This document shows positions 7,919 through 17,389 of a stretch of DNA of 64,000 nt, one piece after another. The DNA lies in NCBI GenBank assembly GCA_024636675.1, contig JAGXGM010000028.1, positions 1 through 64,000 on the forward strand. The letters are read 5' to 3'. Within the stretch, counting starts at the first letter, position 1. Each line of letters begins with the position of its first letter. The position numbers were made by a program, and so were the translations under genes. The notes under the pieces were generated by a model that searched no databases, was not told the origin of the DNA, and saw only the letters and a list, made by a program, of their open reading frames with translations. The stretch is from Hydrogenophilales bacterium (GTDB taxonomy: Bacteria; Pseudomonadota; Gammaproteobacteria; Burkholderiales; Thiobacillaceae).

Positions 7919-8561
7919 CGTGATATCCAGCGTGGATCAGCCAGCCTGCACGCCTTGGGAAATGGCCAGCTTCGAGAGTTCGCCGCACTCGGTCACCAAA
8001 GCAAGCCACGCAGGCATCAGCCTGCCGACGATCGAGCAGATCAGCGGCATCCAGGATCAGGCACGGCAGGAAGGCTACAACGCCGGCCATGCCGAAGGTC
8101 TTGCCAAAGGCTATGCCGATGGCGAGCAAAAAGCGGCGCTTGAAGCCACCCGCCTGGGCAACCTGGCTGACACCTTCACGACGGAAGTCGGCAAAGCCGA
8201 TGAAACCATCTCACAGCAGGTCCTCGACCTGGCGGTCGATCTTGCCCGCGCATTGTTGAAGTCGGCGCTGGAAGTACGGCCCGAACTTGTCATCCCCATC
8301 GTCAGGGAAGCGGTTCGCTACCTGCCGGCACTGCACCAGCCCGCCCTGCTGTTCCTGAATCCTGACGATGCCGTTCTGGTCAAGGACAGAATTGGCGACG
8401 AACTTTCCAAAATGGGCTGGCAACTGGCCGACGATACGCAGCTTGGACGCGGCAGCTGCCGGGTGGATACCGCCAGCAACCAGATCGATGCCACCCTGCC
8501 CACCCGCTGGCGACGCCTGGCCGCCGCGCTGGGCAAGGATTCCGACTGGCTGGCTCCATGA
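7911..8561 (+). CDS. fliH: Flagellar assembly protein FliH (ATPase regulator)
   Basis: The ATG at 7911 is chosen because it keeps the usual short overlap with fliG; the ORF track begins earlier by reading inside fliG. The 216-residue protein has the FliH pattern: a variable N-terminus, a Gly-spaced segment ([18 protein letters not shown]) that forms the GxxxG-like stalk, and a C-terminal V-type-ATPase-E-like domain ([19 protein letters not shown]). FliH dimers bind FliI and restrain its ATPase and link it to the C ring. The stop overlaps fliI by 4 bases. Confidence 0.93.
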   Translation: MSSVISSVDQPACTPWEMASFESSPHSVTKASHAGISLPTIEQISGIQDQARQEGYNAGHAEGLAKGYADGEQKAALEATRLGNLADTFTTEVGKADETISQQVLDLAVDLARALLKSALEVRPELVIPIVREAVRYLPALHQPALLFLNPDDAVLVKDRIGDELSKMGWQLADDTQLGRGSCRVDTASNQIDATLPTRWRRLAAALGKDSDWLAP

Positions 8562-9961
8562 TGGACCCCCAGCCCCACAGCACCCGCTGGAAAGCCTATC
8601 TGCAGGACTGCAGCGAGCTGCTTGCGATCGCTGAGCCGATGCAGGTGTCGGGGCGCGTCACCCGGGTCGCGGGTCTGGTGATGGAAGCGGTCGGCCTGAA
8701 ACTGCCGGTCGGCAGCGCCTGCACCGTCCCCCTGCCCAACGGCACGCAACTGGAGGCCGAGGTGGTTGGATTTGACGGCAACCGGATTTTCCTCATGCCG
8801 CAAAGCGACGTCGAGGGCATCGTGCCCGGTGCCCGGGTGTTTCCGGTGGAAGTGATCCCCACCCTGCCCCGCCTGGGCGGTGTGAGACATCCCCGGCGCC
8901 GGCCGAGCGACCGCACCCGCCACCTGCCGGTCGGCGACGGCCTGCTGGGTCGCGTGCTCGACAGCAGCGGGCGGCCGTTCGATGGTCTCGGCCCGGTGCA
9001 GACCACCGCCACCGCACCGCTCAACAACCGCGCCGCCAACCCGCTGTCGCGCGCGCCGATCAACAGCATCCTCGATGTCGGCGTGCGCGCGATCAACAGC
9101 ATGCTGACCGTGGGACGGGGCCAGCGCATGGGTCTGTTCGCCGGCTCGGGCGTCGGCAAGAGTGTGCTGCTGGGGATGATGGCGCGCTACACCACGGCTG
9201 ACGTGATCGTGGTCGGCCTGATCGGCGAACGCGGCCGCGAGGTCAAGGAATTCATCGAAAACATTCTCGGTGAGGAAGGCCTGGCGCGCGCCGTCGTGGT
9301 GGCCGCCCCGGCCGACACCCCGCCGCTGGTGCGGATGCAGGGCGCGGCCTACGCCACCTCTATTGCCGAGCATTTCCGCGACCAGGGCAAGCACGTGTTG
9401 CTGATCATGGATTCGCTCACCCGCTACGCCATGGCGCAGCGTGAAATCGCCCTGGCCATCGGCGAGCCGCCGGCCACCAAGGGCTACCCGCCATCGGTGT
9501 TCGCCAAGCTGCCGGCGCTGGTCGAGCGCGCCGGCAACGGCAAGCCCGGCGGCGGCTCGATCACCGCTTTTTACACCGTGCTCACCGAGGGCGACGACCA
9601 GCAGGATCCGATTGCCGATGCCGCGCGCGCGATTCTCGATGGCCACATCGTGCTGGATCGATCGCTGGCCGAGAGCGGCCACTACCCGGCCATCAATATC
9701 GAGCAGTCGATCAGCCGTGTCATGCAAAGCATCACCGCGGTGGAACACCAGCAACGCGCACACCGCCTCAAAAAACTGGTTTCGCGCTACGAGCGCAGCC
9801 GCGACCTGATCAACGTCGGCGCCTATGCGGCAGGCACCGATCCGCTGCTGGACGAAGCCATCAAATTGCAGGCGGGCATTGAGGCTTTCCTGCAGCAAAA
9901 CATTTCCGAGCACTCGAACGTCCAGCAAAGCCTGGCCGAACTCGAAGCCCTGTTCCAATAA
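8558..9961 (+). CDS. fliI: Flagellum-specific export ATPase FliI
   Basis: A 467-residue F1-beta-like ATPase that energises the export apparatus together with FliH and FliJ. Walker A is [15 protein letters not shown] near residue 195 and the Walker B strand is [13 protein letters not shown] near residue 285, followed by the catalytic-ring region [18 protein letters not shown]. The start is one of two adjacent ATGs in the fliH overlap. Length and domain order are normal. Confidence 0.97.
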   Translation: MMDPQPHSTRWKAYLQDCSELLAIAEPMQVSGRVTRVAGLVMEAVGLKLPVGSACTVPLPNGTQLEAEVVGFDGNRIFLMPQSDVEGIVPGARVFPVEVIPTLPRLGGVRHPRRRPSDRTRHLPVGDGLLGRVLDSSGRPFDGLGPVQTTATAPLNNRAANPLSRAPINSILDVGVRAINSMLTVGRGQRMGLFAGSGVGKSVLLGMMARYTTADVIVVGLIGERGREVKEFIENILGEEGLARAVVVAAPADTPPLVRMQGAAYATSIAEHFRDQGKHVLLIMDSLTRYAMAQREIALAIGEPPATKGYPPSVFAKLPALVERAGNGKPGGGSITAFYTVLTEGDDQQDPIADAARAILDGHIVLDRSLAESGHYPAINIEQSISRVMQSITAVEHQQRAHRLKKLVSRYERSRDLINVGAYAAGTDPLLDEAIKLQAGIEAFLQQNISEHSNVQQSLAELEALFQ

Positions 9962-9987
9962 ACCTCACCAGACGACAGGCACCCTGA

Positions 9988-10443
9988 ATGGCTCATCCCT
10001 CCGCACTCGATACGCTGATCGAACTCGCGAACAAGGAAACCGAGGAGGCCGCGAAGCGGCTGGGCGCCACGCTGCGCGCGGGCGAGGAGGCGGGGCAGAA
10101 GCTCGACCTGCTGACGCAATACCGCGACGACTATGCCGCGCGCTGCCAGTCCAACCTGGCCAGCGGGATCAGCACGACGCACTTCAACAACTTCCAGTTA
10201 TTCATGCAAAAACTCGACCATGCCATCGCCGGCCAGCAGAAAGTCGTCAGCGACGCCCAGCTGCAGATCGCCCAGGCGCGTGCGGCCTGGCAGGCCTGTG
10301 AGCAGAAGAAAATGTCGTTCGTCACGCTGGCCGGCCGCGCAGGCAAGGAAAGCGCGCGCCGCGAACTATGGCTCGACCAGAAACAGAACGACGAATTCGC
10401 CGCCCGGACCACGCTGTACAAGCGCCCCCTTCCTGAAATCTGA
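9988..10443 (+). CDS. fliJ: Flagellar export protein FliJ
   Basis: A 151-residue, almost entirely helical coiled-coil protein, placed as usual after fliI. FliJ resembles the gamma stalk of F1-ATPase, inserts in the FliI hexamer and links it to FlhA, and also escorts empty chaperones. The sequence is weakly conserved across the family; visible features are long charged heptad stretches (LIELANKETEEAAKRLGATL) and a basic C-terminus. The call relies on length, coiled-coil character and position between fliI and fliK. Confidence 0.9.
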   Translation: MAHPSALDTLIELANKETEEAAKRLGATLRAGEEAGQKLDLLTQYRDDYAARCQSNLASGISTTHFNNFQLFMQKLDHAIAGQQKVVSDAQLQIAQARAAWQACEQKKMSFVTLAGRAGKESARRELWLDQKQNDEFAARTTLYKRPLPEI

Positions 10444-10457
10444 CAGGACACAAAACC

Positions 10458-11594
10458 ATGAACGCGATGAATATCAATCCGGTCAATGCTGCGCAACCGA
10501 ATCCTGCCGCCGGCAGGCAGCAGGATGCCGCCGCGGCGGACGTTCCGTTCAGTCAGGTCCTGTCGAGCGAGATGGCTCATAGCCGGCGCAACAGCAGCGA
10601 GGCCAAACATGGCGGCGACGCCAACGCGGACGATGCGGCCGCAACGGTCAGAACGGCCGAAGCGGCCGAAACGGCCGAAACGGCCAAAACGGAAGCCGCT
10701 GGCGACGCCACAGGCGATCCGCTTGCCCCGCCGGTGACCGGGAATGCCGCGACTGATCCGGCGACGCTGCTTGGACTGGCGCTCACCCCGGATCAGCTGA
10801 AGCCGGCACCGGCCCGGACGGACGGCGTTGATGCCGGTCAGCCGGCAGACGAGAACACCCCCACCCTGCTCTTCCAGAATTCCCGCAAGGGCCGGACAGC
10901 CCAGGCCGGGCAATTTTCCGACCCTGCGCGCGACACGCAAAAAATCGATCCCGCCCTGTCCGGTAAAGGCACTGTGCAGGCCCCCACCACTGCTGCCACT
11001 GCTGCCATTGCTACCGCATTTTCTGGTCAACTGGCAGCCGCCCGGCAGGGCGATGCCGTAAAGGGCGAGTTCATGTCGGATCTCATGAGCAACCCCGCCA
11101 TGCGCCCCGCCTCGCAGGCAGCGTTTGAAACTCTGCACACGCTGAATGAAGCTGCGTCGTCCAAGCTGGCCCCCACGCTGGGCACAACAGCCTGGAATCA
11201 GGCGCTGGGCGAAAAGGTCGTATGGATGGCGGCGGGCGCCCAGCAATCGGCCACACTCACGCTCAACCCGCAGAATATGGGCCCGCTGCAGATTGTGCTG
11301 AACCTGACGAACGACCAGGCCACAGCCAGCTTCTTCTCCGCCCAACCCGAGGTTCGCCAGGCGCTGGAGGCCGCCTTTCCCCGCCTGAAGGAAATGATGA
11401 GCGAAGCCGGCATCCAGCTGGAGCAGGCGACAGTGAGCGCGGACACTCCGCGGCAGAACCACCCTTCAGACCGCCAGGCGCAACGGGCCGCCCTGCCGTT
11501 TGGCACAACGGATGCTGGCGCCAGCACCGGCATGCAGACGCTTCATTTACCCGTCCAGCAATCCGGGCGGGGGCTGATCGACACCTTCGCCTGA
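10458..11594 (+). CDS. fliK: Flagellar hook-length control protein FliK
   Basis: This 378-residue protein ends the fliFGHIJK run. FliK is a secreted molecular ruler that stops hook growth and switches FlhB to filament substrates. Its C-terminal conserved domain is seen as ATLTLNPQNMGPLQIVLNL followed by PRLKEMMSEAGIQLEQATV. The N-terminal half is low in complexity and Ala/Thr/Pro rich, as expected for a ruler, and carries a 9-base tandem repeat giving repeated AET units. A paralogue lies at 1426-2499. Confidence 0.92.
   Translation: MNAMNINPVNAAQPNPAAGRQQDAAAADVPFSQVLSSEMAHSRRNSSEAKHGGDANADDAAATVRTAEAAETAETAKTEAAGDATGDPLAPPVTGNAATDPATLLGLALTPDQLKPAPARTDGVDAGQPADENTPTLLFQNSRKGRTAQAGQFSDPARDTQKIDPALSGKGTVQAPTTAATAAIATAFSGQLAAARQGDAVKGEFMSDLMSNPAMRPASQAAFETLHTLNEAASSKLAPTLGTTAWNQALGEKVVWMAAGAQQSATLTLNPQNMGPLQIVLNLTNDQATASFFSAQPEVRQALEAAFPRLKEMMSEAGIQLEQATVSADTPRQNHPSDRQAQRAALPFGTTDAGASTGMQTLHLPVQQSGRGLIDTFA
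10646..10690 (+). repeat. 9-nt in-frame minisatellite in fliK
   Basis: Five tandem units of 9 bases (GGTCAGAAC, GGCCGAAGC, GGCCGAAAC, GGCCGAAAC, GGCCAAAAC) encode a degenerate (R/A)-(T/A)-(E/K) repeat in the ruler part of FliK. Because the unit is a multiple of three, changes in copy number would lengthen or shorten the ruler without breaking the frame. Confidence 0.85.
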
Positions 11595-11883
11595 CGGCTT
11601 GCGTTCCTCCACCACGCCTGCGGGTCCGCGGCTTTTGCAGAAGGCCGCCCCCAGGCAGTAGCCGCGGAGATTGCGACGGGACGAAAGCCAAGGCAAGCAT
11701 CCCGTAGGTATAAAGCGTCGCGCCCGCAGATACCCGTCAGGGAATCGCACTGATGGAGATACGCCGCCTGCATTAAACGATATGCGTCTATTTTTCCCCT
11801 CTATTCCCGGTATCGAAGGCGCTTGTTTCTTTCAATAATGACAAACATCCACACCGCATTACCCCGACAAAGGAACCGTATCG
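11595..11883. other. fliK-fliL intergenic region
   Basis: No gene is supported in these 289 bases; the small minus-strand ORFs in the track show no family resemblance. An 8-bp inverted repeat (CCGCGGCT near 11626 and AGCCGCGG near 11659) could be part of a fliK terminator, though no T-run follows. The fliL promoter, if separate from the fliF operon promoter, should be here; no clear consensus was found. Confidence 0.4.
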
Positions 11884-12390
11884 ATGGCCAGACCCGCACC
11901 TACCGAAGCTGTCGAACCTGACGAGGCGGCAGAAGCCGCGCCAGCCGGAAAGTCGAAGAAAAAGCTGTTCATCATCATCGCCCTCGTGGTCCTGCTGGGC
12001 GGCGGCGGTGCGGCCGCCTGGTTCTTCACCCAGGGCGACAGCGCCAAGGACGCCAAGGAGGCCCAGGAAGAACCGCAAACAGCGCCTGTTTACCTCGCGC
12101 TCGAAACCTTCACTGTCAATCTTCAGGATGGCGAGCGGTATATGCAGGTCGACGTCACGCTGCAGGTGGCCGACCAGCTTCAAGCGGACGCCATCAAGCT
12201 GCACATGCCGCGCGTCCGCAGCCGCCTGCTGACTTTGCTGGCCAGCAAGCATGCCGAGGATCTGGCCTCCGCGGAGGCCAAGCAAGCGCTCGCGCAGGAA
12301 ATTCAGGCGCAGGTCAACCTGCCGTTTTACGCCAAGGGCAAGCCTCAGCAGGTCAAGGACGTCCTGTTCACCTCGTTCGTGATTCAGTAA
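11884..12390 (+). CDS. fliL: Flagellar basal body-associated protein FliL
   Basis: A 168-residue single-pass inner-membrane protein. After a ~22-residue acidic/Ala-rich cytoplasmic tail and a KSKKK basic anchor comes one membrane helix (LFIIIALVVLLGGGGAAAWFF), then a periplasmic stomatin-like domain (YLALETFTVNLQDGERYMQVDV). FliL surrounds the stator at the motor and supports swimming or swarming under load. It heads the fliLMNOPQR run, with only 7 bases to fliM. Confidence 0.95.
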   Translation: MARPAPTEAVEPDEAAEAAPAGKSKKKLFIIIALVVLLGGGGAAAWFFTQGDSAKDAKEAQEEPQTAPVYLALETFTVNLQDGERYMQVDVTLQVADQLQADAIKLHMPRVRSRLLTLLASKHAEDLASAEAKQALAQEIQAQVNLPFYAKGKPQQVKDVLFTSFVIQ

Positions 12391-12397
12391 ACCCTAT

Positions 12398-13399
12398 ATG
12401 GCCGACAATTTTCTCTCGCAGGATGAAGTCGACGCGCTGCTGAAGGGCGTGACCGGCGAAACCGATGAGGTGCCGGCCGAAATAGATCATTCGGAAGTAC
12501 GTGCGTACAACCTGGCCACACAGGAACGCATCGTGCGCGGCCGGATGCCGACGCTCGAAATCATCAACGAACGTTTTGCACGCCTGCTTCGTATCGGCCT
12601 CTACAACTTTCTGCGGCGCGGGGTGGAGATTTCGGTCGGCCCGGTGCGGGTCTCGAAATACAGCGAATTCATCCGCAATCTGGTGGTGCCCACCAACCTG
12701 AACCTGGTGCAGTTCAAACCGCTGCGCGGCTCGGCGCTGATGATCTTCAATCCCGACCTGGTTTTTCTCATGGTCGACAACCTGTTCGGCGGCGACGGGC
12801 GTTTCCACACCCGTGTCGAAGGCCGTGACTTCACGCAGACCGAACACCGCATCATCCAGCGCATTCTCGGCATCGTTTTCGAAGCCTACTCGAAATCCTG
12901 GGAGCCTATTTATCCGATCGAATTCGAATTCATCCGTTCGGAAATGAACACCCAGTTCGCCAACATCGCCACCCCCAACGAAGTGGTGGTCGCGATCACC
13001 TTTGCCATCGAGCTCGGCCAGATCAGCGGCGAAATGCATTTTTGCATGCCGTACTCGATGATCGAGCCGATCAAGGATCTGCTCACCAGCAGCCTGCAGG
13101 CCGAAAACCTGGAAGTGGACAAGCGCTGGATTCGCCTGATGCGCCAGCAGGTCCAGCTGGCGGAAGTCGAGCTCGTCGCCGATCTGGGTACGGCCGAGGT
13201 CAGTCTGCGCGACATCGTCGACATGAAAGTGGGCGACATCATTCCGCTCGATATTCCGCGAACCATCGAGGCCAAGGTCGACGGCGTGCCGGTGCTGGAA
13301 TGCGAATACGGAAAATTCAACGGCCAATACACACTGCGCGTCGAGAAATTGCTGTCGAGCAACTCGACCGAGCCGCAAACAGGAGAACAGCATGTCTGA
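12398..13399 (+). CDS. fliM: Flagellar motor switch protein FliM
   Basis: A 333-residue C-ring protein. The N-terminal peptide LSQDEVDALLKGV is the CheY-P binding site, the middle domain is CheC/CheX-like, and the C-terminal part is a SpoA fold (VVLE-like segment VPVLECEYGKFNGQYTLRVE). FliM receives the chemotaxis signal and reverses rotation. Here it would be the target of one or both CheY proteins encoded at 16953 and 37507. It overlaps fliN by 8 bases. Confidence 0.97.
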   Translation: MADNFLSQDEVDALLKGVTGETDEVPAEIDHSEVRAYNLATQERIVRGRMPTLEIINERFARLLRIGLYNFLRRGVEISVGPVRVSKYSEFIRNLVVPTNLNLVQFKPLRGSALMIFNPDLVFLMVDNLFGGDGRFHTRVEGRDFTQTEHRIIQRILGIVFEAYSKSWEPIYPIEFEFIRSEMNTQFANIATPNEVVVAITFAIELGQISGEMHFCMPYSMIEPIKDLLTSSLQAENLEVDKRWIRLMRQQVQLAEVELVADLGTAEVSLRDIVDMKVGDIIPLDIPRTIEAKVDGVPVLECEYGKFNGQYTLRVEKLLSSNSTEPQTGEQHV

Positions 13400-13793
13400 A
13401 GATTCTACCCAAGCCATCGCCGAAGACGATTGGGCGGCCGCCATGGCCGAACAGGCCCCATCGGTGCCTACGCCGGCAGCGCCGGAAATATTCAAGGAGC
13501 TGTCCGGAACCACCACCTCCGGCGGGCTGGCCAAGGATATCGATTTCATCCTCGACATTCCGGTGCTGCTGACGGTGGAACTGGGCCGCACCAAGATCAC
13601 CATCAAGAACCTGCTGCAGCTGGCGCAGGGATCGGTGGTCGAGCTCGACGGGCTGGCAGGCGAGCCGATGGACGTACTGGTCAACGGCTGTCTGATTGCG
13701 CAGGGCGAAGTCGTGGTGGTGAACGATAAATTCGGTGTGCGCCTGACCGACATCATCACCCCCGCCGAGCGGATCCGGAAACTCAACAAATGA
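13392..13793 (+). CDS. fliN: Flagellar motor switch protein FliN
   Basis: A 133-residue protein with a variable acidic N-terminus and a C-terminal SpoA domain (DIPVLLTVELGRTKITIKNL, then VNDKFGVRLTDIITP). FliN forms the lower edge of the C ring and docks FliH-FliI. The ATG has a strong upstream AGGAG. The stop overlaps the start of fliO (ATGA). Confidence 0.96.
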   Translation: MSEDSTQAIAEDDWAAAMAEQAPSVPTPAAPEIFKELSGTTTSGGLAKDIDFILDIPVLLTVELGRTKITIKNLLQLAQGSVVELDGLAGEPMDVLVNGCLIAQGEVVVVNDKFGVRLTDIITPAERIRKLNK

Positions 13794-14224
13794 AATATGG
13801 TTTCATTGCCGCCTGCACGTTGCTGAGCCTGCCGGCGCTGGCGCTGGCAGCTGGCACCCCGCTCGCTGCCCCGACAGAACCCGCCATCTCCGCCGCAGGC
13901 AGTCTGCTGCAGGTATTCATCGGTCTGGTGGCCGTGCTGTTACTGATCGCCGGTACCGCCTGGCTGGCCAAACGGCTGGGCGTCACGCAGGGCGGCCCGT
14001 CCGGCTTGCTGCGCGTGGTCAGCAGCACTTCAGTCGGCACCCGCGAGCGAGTCGTGGTGGTTGAAGTGGGGGAATCCTGGCTGGTGGTGGGTGTGGCCCC
14101 CGGCAGCGTCAATGCCTTGATGACCCTGCCCAAGGGTGACATCCAGTCCGTAGCCACGCCTGCGCCGAGCGGCAGCTTTGCTGCGCGCCTGCATCAGATG
14201 ATCGAGAAACGCAGTGTCAAATAA
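13790..14224 (+). CDS. fliO: Flagellar biosynthetic protein FliO
   Basis: A 144-residue membrane protein that helps FliP assemble into the export gate. It has an N-terminal hydrophobic signal-like segment, one clear membrane helix ([27 protein letters not shown]) and a cytoplasmic domain of the FliO type ([20 protein letters not shown]). It is less conserved than its neighbours but in the canonical place between fliN and fliP, overlapping both. Confidence 0.92.
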   Translation: MKYGFIAACTLLSLPALALAAGTPLAAPTEPAISAAGSLLQVFIGLVAVLLLIAGTAWLAKRLGVTQGGPSGLLRVVSSTSVGTRERVVVVEVGESWLVVGVAPGSVNALMTLPKGDIQSVATPAPSGSFAARLHQMIEKRSVK

Positions 14225-14975
14225 ACGGCATCCGAACCTGGCGCAACTGCTCTTCCTGGCGATCGCGCTGCTGCTGCCCACCCTGGCGCTGGCCCAGGGG
14301 GCAAGCCTGCCCGCGTTCACCAGCACGCCGACACCCAGCGGCGGCCAGACCTATTCCCTGAGCCTGCAAACCCTGCTGCTGCTCACCTCGCTGTCGTTTT
14401 TGCCGGCCGCGCTGCTGATGATGACCAGCTTCACCCGCATCATCATCGTGCTGTCACTGCTGCGAATGGCGCTCGGCACCCAGTCGACGCCGCCCAACCA
14501 GGTGCTCATTGGCCTGGCGCTGTTTTTGACGCTGTTCGTGATGGGGCCGACCTTCGACAAGATATACGTCGAGGCCTACCAGCCGCTGTCGGAGAATCGC
14601 ATCGAGCTTCAGGAAGCGGTGGATAAGGGCATGGTTCCCCTGCGTGCGTTCATGCTGAAACAGACGCGCGAGACCGATCTCGCGCTGTTCGCCAAAATGT
14701 CCCGCAACGGCCCGATGAACTCGGCCGAGGATGTGCCGATGCGCGTGCTGATCCCCGCCTACATCACCAGCGAACTCAAGACCGCTTTCCAGATCGGCTT
14801 TGCCGTGTTCATCCCGTTTCTCATCATCGACATGGTCGTCGCCAGTATCCTGATGGCGATGGGCATGATGATGGTGTCGCCCGCCATCGTCGCGCTGCCC
14901 TTCAAGCTCATCCTGTTCGTACTGGTCGATGGCTGGAATCTGCTGCTGGGTTCGCTTTCGCAGAGCTTCTTCTGA
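14214..14975 (+). CDS. fliP: Flagellar export gate protein FliP
   Basis: The start is a GTG at 14214 overlapping fliO by 11 bases. The 253-residue protein has a cleavable signal peptide (ending near LPTLALAQG) and four membrane helices. Family motifs are plain: [22 protein letters not shown] and the C-terminal [20 protein letters not shown] with MMMVSP. FliP forms the core of the export gate with FliQ and FliR. Confidence 0.97.
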   Translation: MSNKRHPNLAQLLFLAIALLLPTLALAQGASLPAFTSTPTPSGGQTYSLSLQTLLLLTSLSFLPAALLMMTSFTRIIIVLSLLRMALGTQSTPPNQVLIGLALFLTLFVMGPTFDKIYVEAYQPLSENRIELQEAVDKGMVPLRAFMLKQTRETDLALFAKMSRNGPMNSAEDVPMRVLIPAYITSELKTAFQIGFAVFIPFLIIDMVVASILMAMGMMMVSPAIVALPFKLILFVLVDGWNLLLGSLSQSFF

Positions 14976-15025
14976 CCAGAACGTACAAACTGATTTTCAA
15001 GAACTGATTTGACCGGGTACCCGCC

Positions 15026-15295
15026 ATGACACCAGAAAGCGTAATGACCATAGGCCGCACCGCGCTGGAAATCACCATCCTGGTGGCGTCTCCTGTGCTG
15101 CTGGTCACGCTGATTGTCGGCCTCACTATCAGCGTCTTTCAGGCCGCCACCCAGATCAACGACCCAAGCCTCTCCTTCATTCCCAAGGTGCTCGCGGTAC
15201 TCGTCACCTTTGCCCTCGCCGGACCGTGGATGCTGACGGTAATGACCGATTACATGCGACGGGTATTGACCGGCCTGCCCGGAATCATCGGCTAG
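15026..15295 (+). CDS. fliQ: Flagellar export gate protein FliQ
   Basis: An 89-residue protein with two membrane helices and the FliQ motif set (LLVTLIVGLTISVFQAATQI, then LSFIPKVLAVLVTFALAGPW). Four copies wrap around the FliP-FliR cone. It lies 50 bases after fliP and 83 before fliR. Confidence 0.96.
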   Translation: MTPESVMTIGRTALEITILVASPVLLVTLIVGLTISVFQAATQINDPSLSFIPKVLAVLVTFALAGPWMLTVMTDYMRRVLTGLPGIIG

Positions 15296-15378
15296 TTCCG
15301 GATGATCATCCCCATCGGCCCGGGGGCGGCTGCGCCGCAAATGCTGACGACAACAAACCCAATCCACCCGACCGCTTT

Positions 15379-16167
15379 ATGATCAGCCTCACCGATGCCC
15401 AGCTCAATACCTGGCTGATCAATTTCATCTGGCCGCTCACCCGCATTCTCGGGCTGATCATGGTCGCGCCGGTATTCGGGCACCGTTCGGTGCCCGGGCG
15501 CGTCAAGATCGGGCTCGGTGTTTTCATCGCCCTGATCATCGCGCCCACCCTACCGCCGATGCCCGATGTCGGCCTGGGGTCGTGGCATGGCCTGTTCATC
15601 CTGGTGCAGCAACTGCTCATTGGCATCGCGATCGGCTTCATCATGCGCATCATTTTTGCTGCGGTCGAAGCCGCCGGCGAAATCGTAGGCCTGCAGATGG
15701 GCCTGGGGTTTGCGTCCTTTTTCGACCCGCAAAGTGCCGGCCAGACGCTGGTGCTGGCCCGGTTCTTCAATATGCTGGCGCTGCTGGTGTTCCTCGCGGT
15801 CAACGCCCACCTGCTGCTGATCGGCGTGCTGGTCGACAGTTTCCAAACCCTGCCCATCAGCCCGCAACCGCTCTCGGCGGCGGGGTTCTACAACGTAGCC
15901 GCCTTCGGTTCCACCGTGTTTGCCGTCGGCCTGCAGCTGGCGCTGCCGCTGATTGCCATCCTGCTGATGACCAATCTATCGCTCGGCATCCTCACACGCG
16001 CGGCGCCCCAGCTCAACATCTTTGCGATCGGTTTCCCCATTACCCTGGGCGTGGGACTGATTGTGGTGGATCTCACCCTGCCCTACTTTGTCCCCCAGCT
16101 TGAACAGATGCTCCAGCACGGGTTCCAGGCAACGACCACGGTGATCCAGACGTTGCGTCCGGAATGA
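15379..16167 (+). CDS. fliR: Flagellar export gate protein FliR
   Basis: The ATG at 15379 is preferred over the longer ORF because the upstream codons read from fliQ and give no family match. The 262-residue protein has about six membrane helices and the FliR features LTRILGLIMVAPVFGHRSVP and AGEIVGLQMGLGFASFFDP. It is the last gene of the fliL operon; flhB, which normally follows or lies nearby, is not in the window. The gene ends just before the second heptad-repeat array. Confidence 0.95.
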   Translation: MISLTDAQLNTWLINFIWPLTRILGLIMVAPVFGHRSVPGRVKIGLGVFIALIIAPTLPPMPDVGLGSWHGLFILVQQLLIGIAIGFIMRIIFAAVEAAGEIVGLQMGLGFASFFDPQSAGQTLVLARFFNMLALLVFLAVNAHLLLIGVLVDSFQTLPISPQPLSAAGFYNVAAFGSTVFAVGLQLALPLIAILLMTNLSLGILTRAAPQLNIFAIGFPITLGVGLIVVDLTLPYFVPQLEQMLQHGFQATTTVIQTLRPE

Positions 16168-16184
16168 GAGACACGTTGCATGAG

Positions 16185-16270
16185 ATGCAAGCGCCAAGAT
16201 TCAAGTCACAAGGAAAACCTACCCCGTTCAACTTGAAACTTGAAACTTGAAACTTGAAACTTGAAACTTG
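16185..16270. repeat. Inverted arrays of 7-nt NNNCAAG units at the fliR/cheZ junction
   Basis: Four perfect heptads ending in CAAG (ATGCAAG, CGCCAAG, ATTCAAG, TCACAAG; 16185-16212) are followed by a ~19-nt spacer and then six CTTG at exact 7-nt steps (16232-16270), of which five units are identical CTTGAAA. The array fills the gap between the convergent fliR and cheZ genes and ends only a few bases from the cheZ stop. The layout copies the one at 4548-4651. Confidence 0.92.
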
Positions 16271-16276
16271 AGCCTG

Positions 16277-16951
16277 TCAGAAGCCCAGGCTATCGAGCAG
16301 ATCGTCCACCTGGCTTTGGTCGGCCACCACGTCGCTCTTCTTCTCCGGATTGATCTGCGGACCGTTGAGCAGGCCGCTATTGGATTCACGCTTTATCTCG
16401 GCCGGCGCGTAATCAATCAGCAGTTGCACCAGTTGCTGCTCCATGCTGTGCGCGAGATCGGTCACCTTGCGGATCACCTGACCGGTGAGATCCTGAAAAT
16501 CCTGCGCCATCATGATGTCCAGCAGCTGCTGCTTGGTGGCGCTGGTGTCGTTGCGCATATCGGCCAGGCACTGCATGGTCATCGTGGCCATGTCGCGGTA
16601 ATTGGCTTCCGAAAAGGGGGCTTTGAAGGCCGCCTGCCAGCCATTCAGGATTTCGTCGGCGCCTGCATCGATGCGTTCCTGCATGGGGATGGCGGCATCG
16701 GTGGCGTTGAGCACGCGCTGCGCCGCCTGTTCGGTCATGCGTGCGACATAGTTGAGACGTTCGCGGACGTCGGGGATGTCATGCGTCGCTTTTTCCAGCA
16801 CCTTGTCGAAACCGAGCTCGCGCAGGCTTTCGTGCAGGGTGCGGGTGATCTGGCCAACCCGCGCCAGCATCTCGTCATGTTCGTTCCCTGCGGCGTCCAC
16901 GGCACCGGGTGCGACAGCAACCCCGTCGGAACTGGCGAATTGCGTATCCAC
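16277..16951 (-). CDS. cheZ: CheY-P phosphatase CheZ
   Basis: A 224-residue protein that forms a four-helix bundle and speeds dephosphorylation of CheY-P. The catalytic segment AQDFQDLTGQVIRK carries the Asp and Gln that in E. coli CheZ are D143 and Q147. The C-terminal CheY-binding helix is present (SQVDDLLDSLGF). It begins one base after the end of cheY and shares its sigma-28-type promoter. Confidence 0.96.
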   Translation of the reverse strand: MDTQFASSDGVAVAPGAVDAAGNEHDEMLARVGQITRTLHESLRELGFDKVLEKATHDIPDVRERLNYVARMTEQAAQRVLNATDAAIPMQERIDAGADEILNGWQAAFKAPFSEANYRDMATMTMQCLADMRNDTSATKQQLLDIMMAQDFQDLTGQVIRKVTDLAHSMEQQLVQLLIDYAPAEIKRESNSGLLNGPQINPEKKSDVVADQSQVDDLLDSLGF

Positions 16952-16952
16952 G

Positions 16953-17351
16953 TCAGGCTCCTGCTTTTTCTAGTTTTTCGAATATCTTGCTGAGCTTCTC
17001 GTCGAGTGTGGCGGCGGTGAATGGCTTGACCACATAACCGCTGGCACCGGCCTGCGCCGCCGCGATGATGTTTTCCTTTTTCGCCTCGGCCGTCACCATC
17101 AGCACCGGCAGCTTGGACAGCGCGGCATCAGCACGAATCTGCTGCAGCATCGTCAGGCCATCCATATTGGGCATGTTCCAGTCGGACACGACGAAGTCGA
17201 AGCTGCCCGCGCGGAGCTTGGCCAGGCCATCGACACCATCCTCCGCTTCCTCGACGTTGGAATAGCCCAATTCCTTGAGCAGGTTGCGCACGATGCGGCG
17301 CATCGTGGAGAAATCGTCAACTACCAGAAATTTTGTGTTCGGATCGGCCAT
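16953..17351 (-). CDS. cheY: Chemotaxis response regulator CheY (cheZ-linked)
   Basis: A single-domain receiver of 132 residues. The acidic pair (FLVVDDFST), phospho-acceptor Asp ([12 protein letters not shown]), Thr (LMVTAEA) and Lys (YVVKPF) are all present, and the sequence is close to E. coli CheY. The ATG at 17351 is used rather than 17363 because GGAG lies at the right distance before it. CheY-P binds FliM. A second CheY is encoded at 37507. Confidence 0.95.
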   Translation of the reverse strand: MADPNTKFLVVDDFSTMRRIVRNLLKELGYSNVEEAEDGVDGLAKLRAGSFDFVVSDWNMPNMDGLTMLQQIRADAALSKLPVLMVTAEAKKENIIAAAQAGASGYVVKPFTAATLDEKLSKIFEKLEKAGA

Positions 17352-17389
17352 GCAGGGCTCCATTGAGACGGTTCATTTTGTCATGGGAT

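Noticed and set aside
8318-9958. 546-codon minus-strand ORF opposite fliI
   Set aside because: It is the shadow of fliI in GC-rich sequence: His/Arg/Gln-rich composition and no motif; fliI has all ATPase motifs.
11543-11773. Small minus-strand ORFs between fliK and fliL
   Set aside because: Two overlapping frames of similar length without a ribosome site or family resemblance; likely chance ORFs in GC-rich DNA.
4548-16270. Heptad arrays as CRISPR or as insertion-sequence ends
   Set aside because: The unit is 7 nt with no spacers of CRISPR length, no cas genes or transposase are near, and no target duplication is seen.
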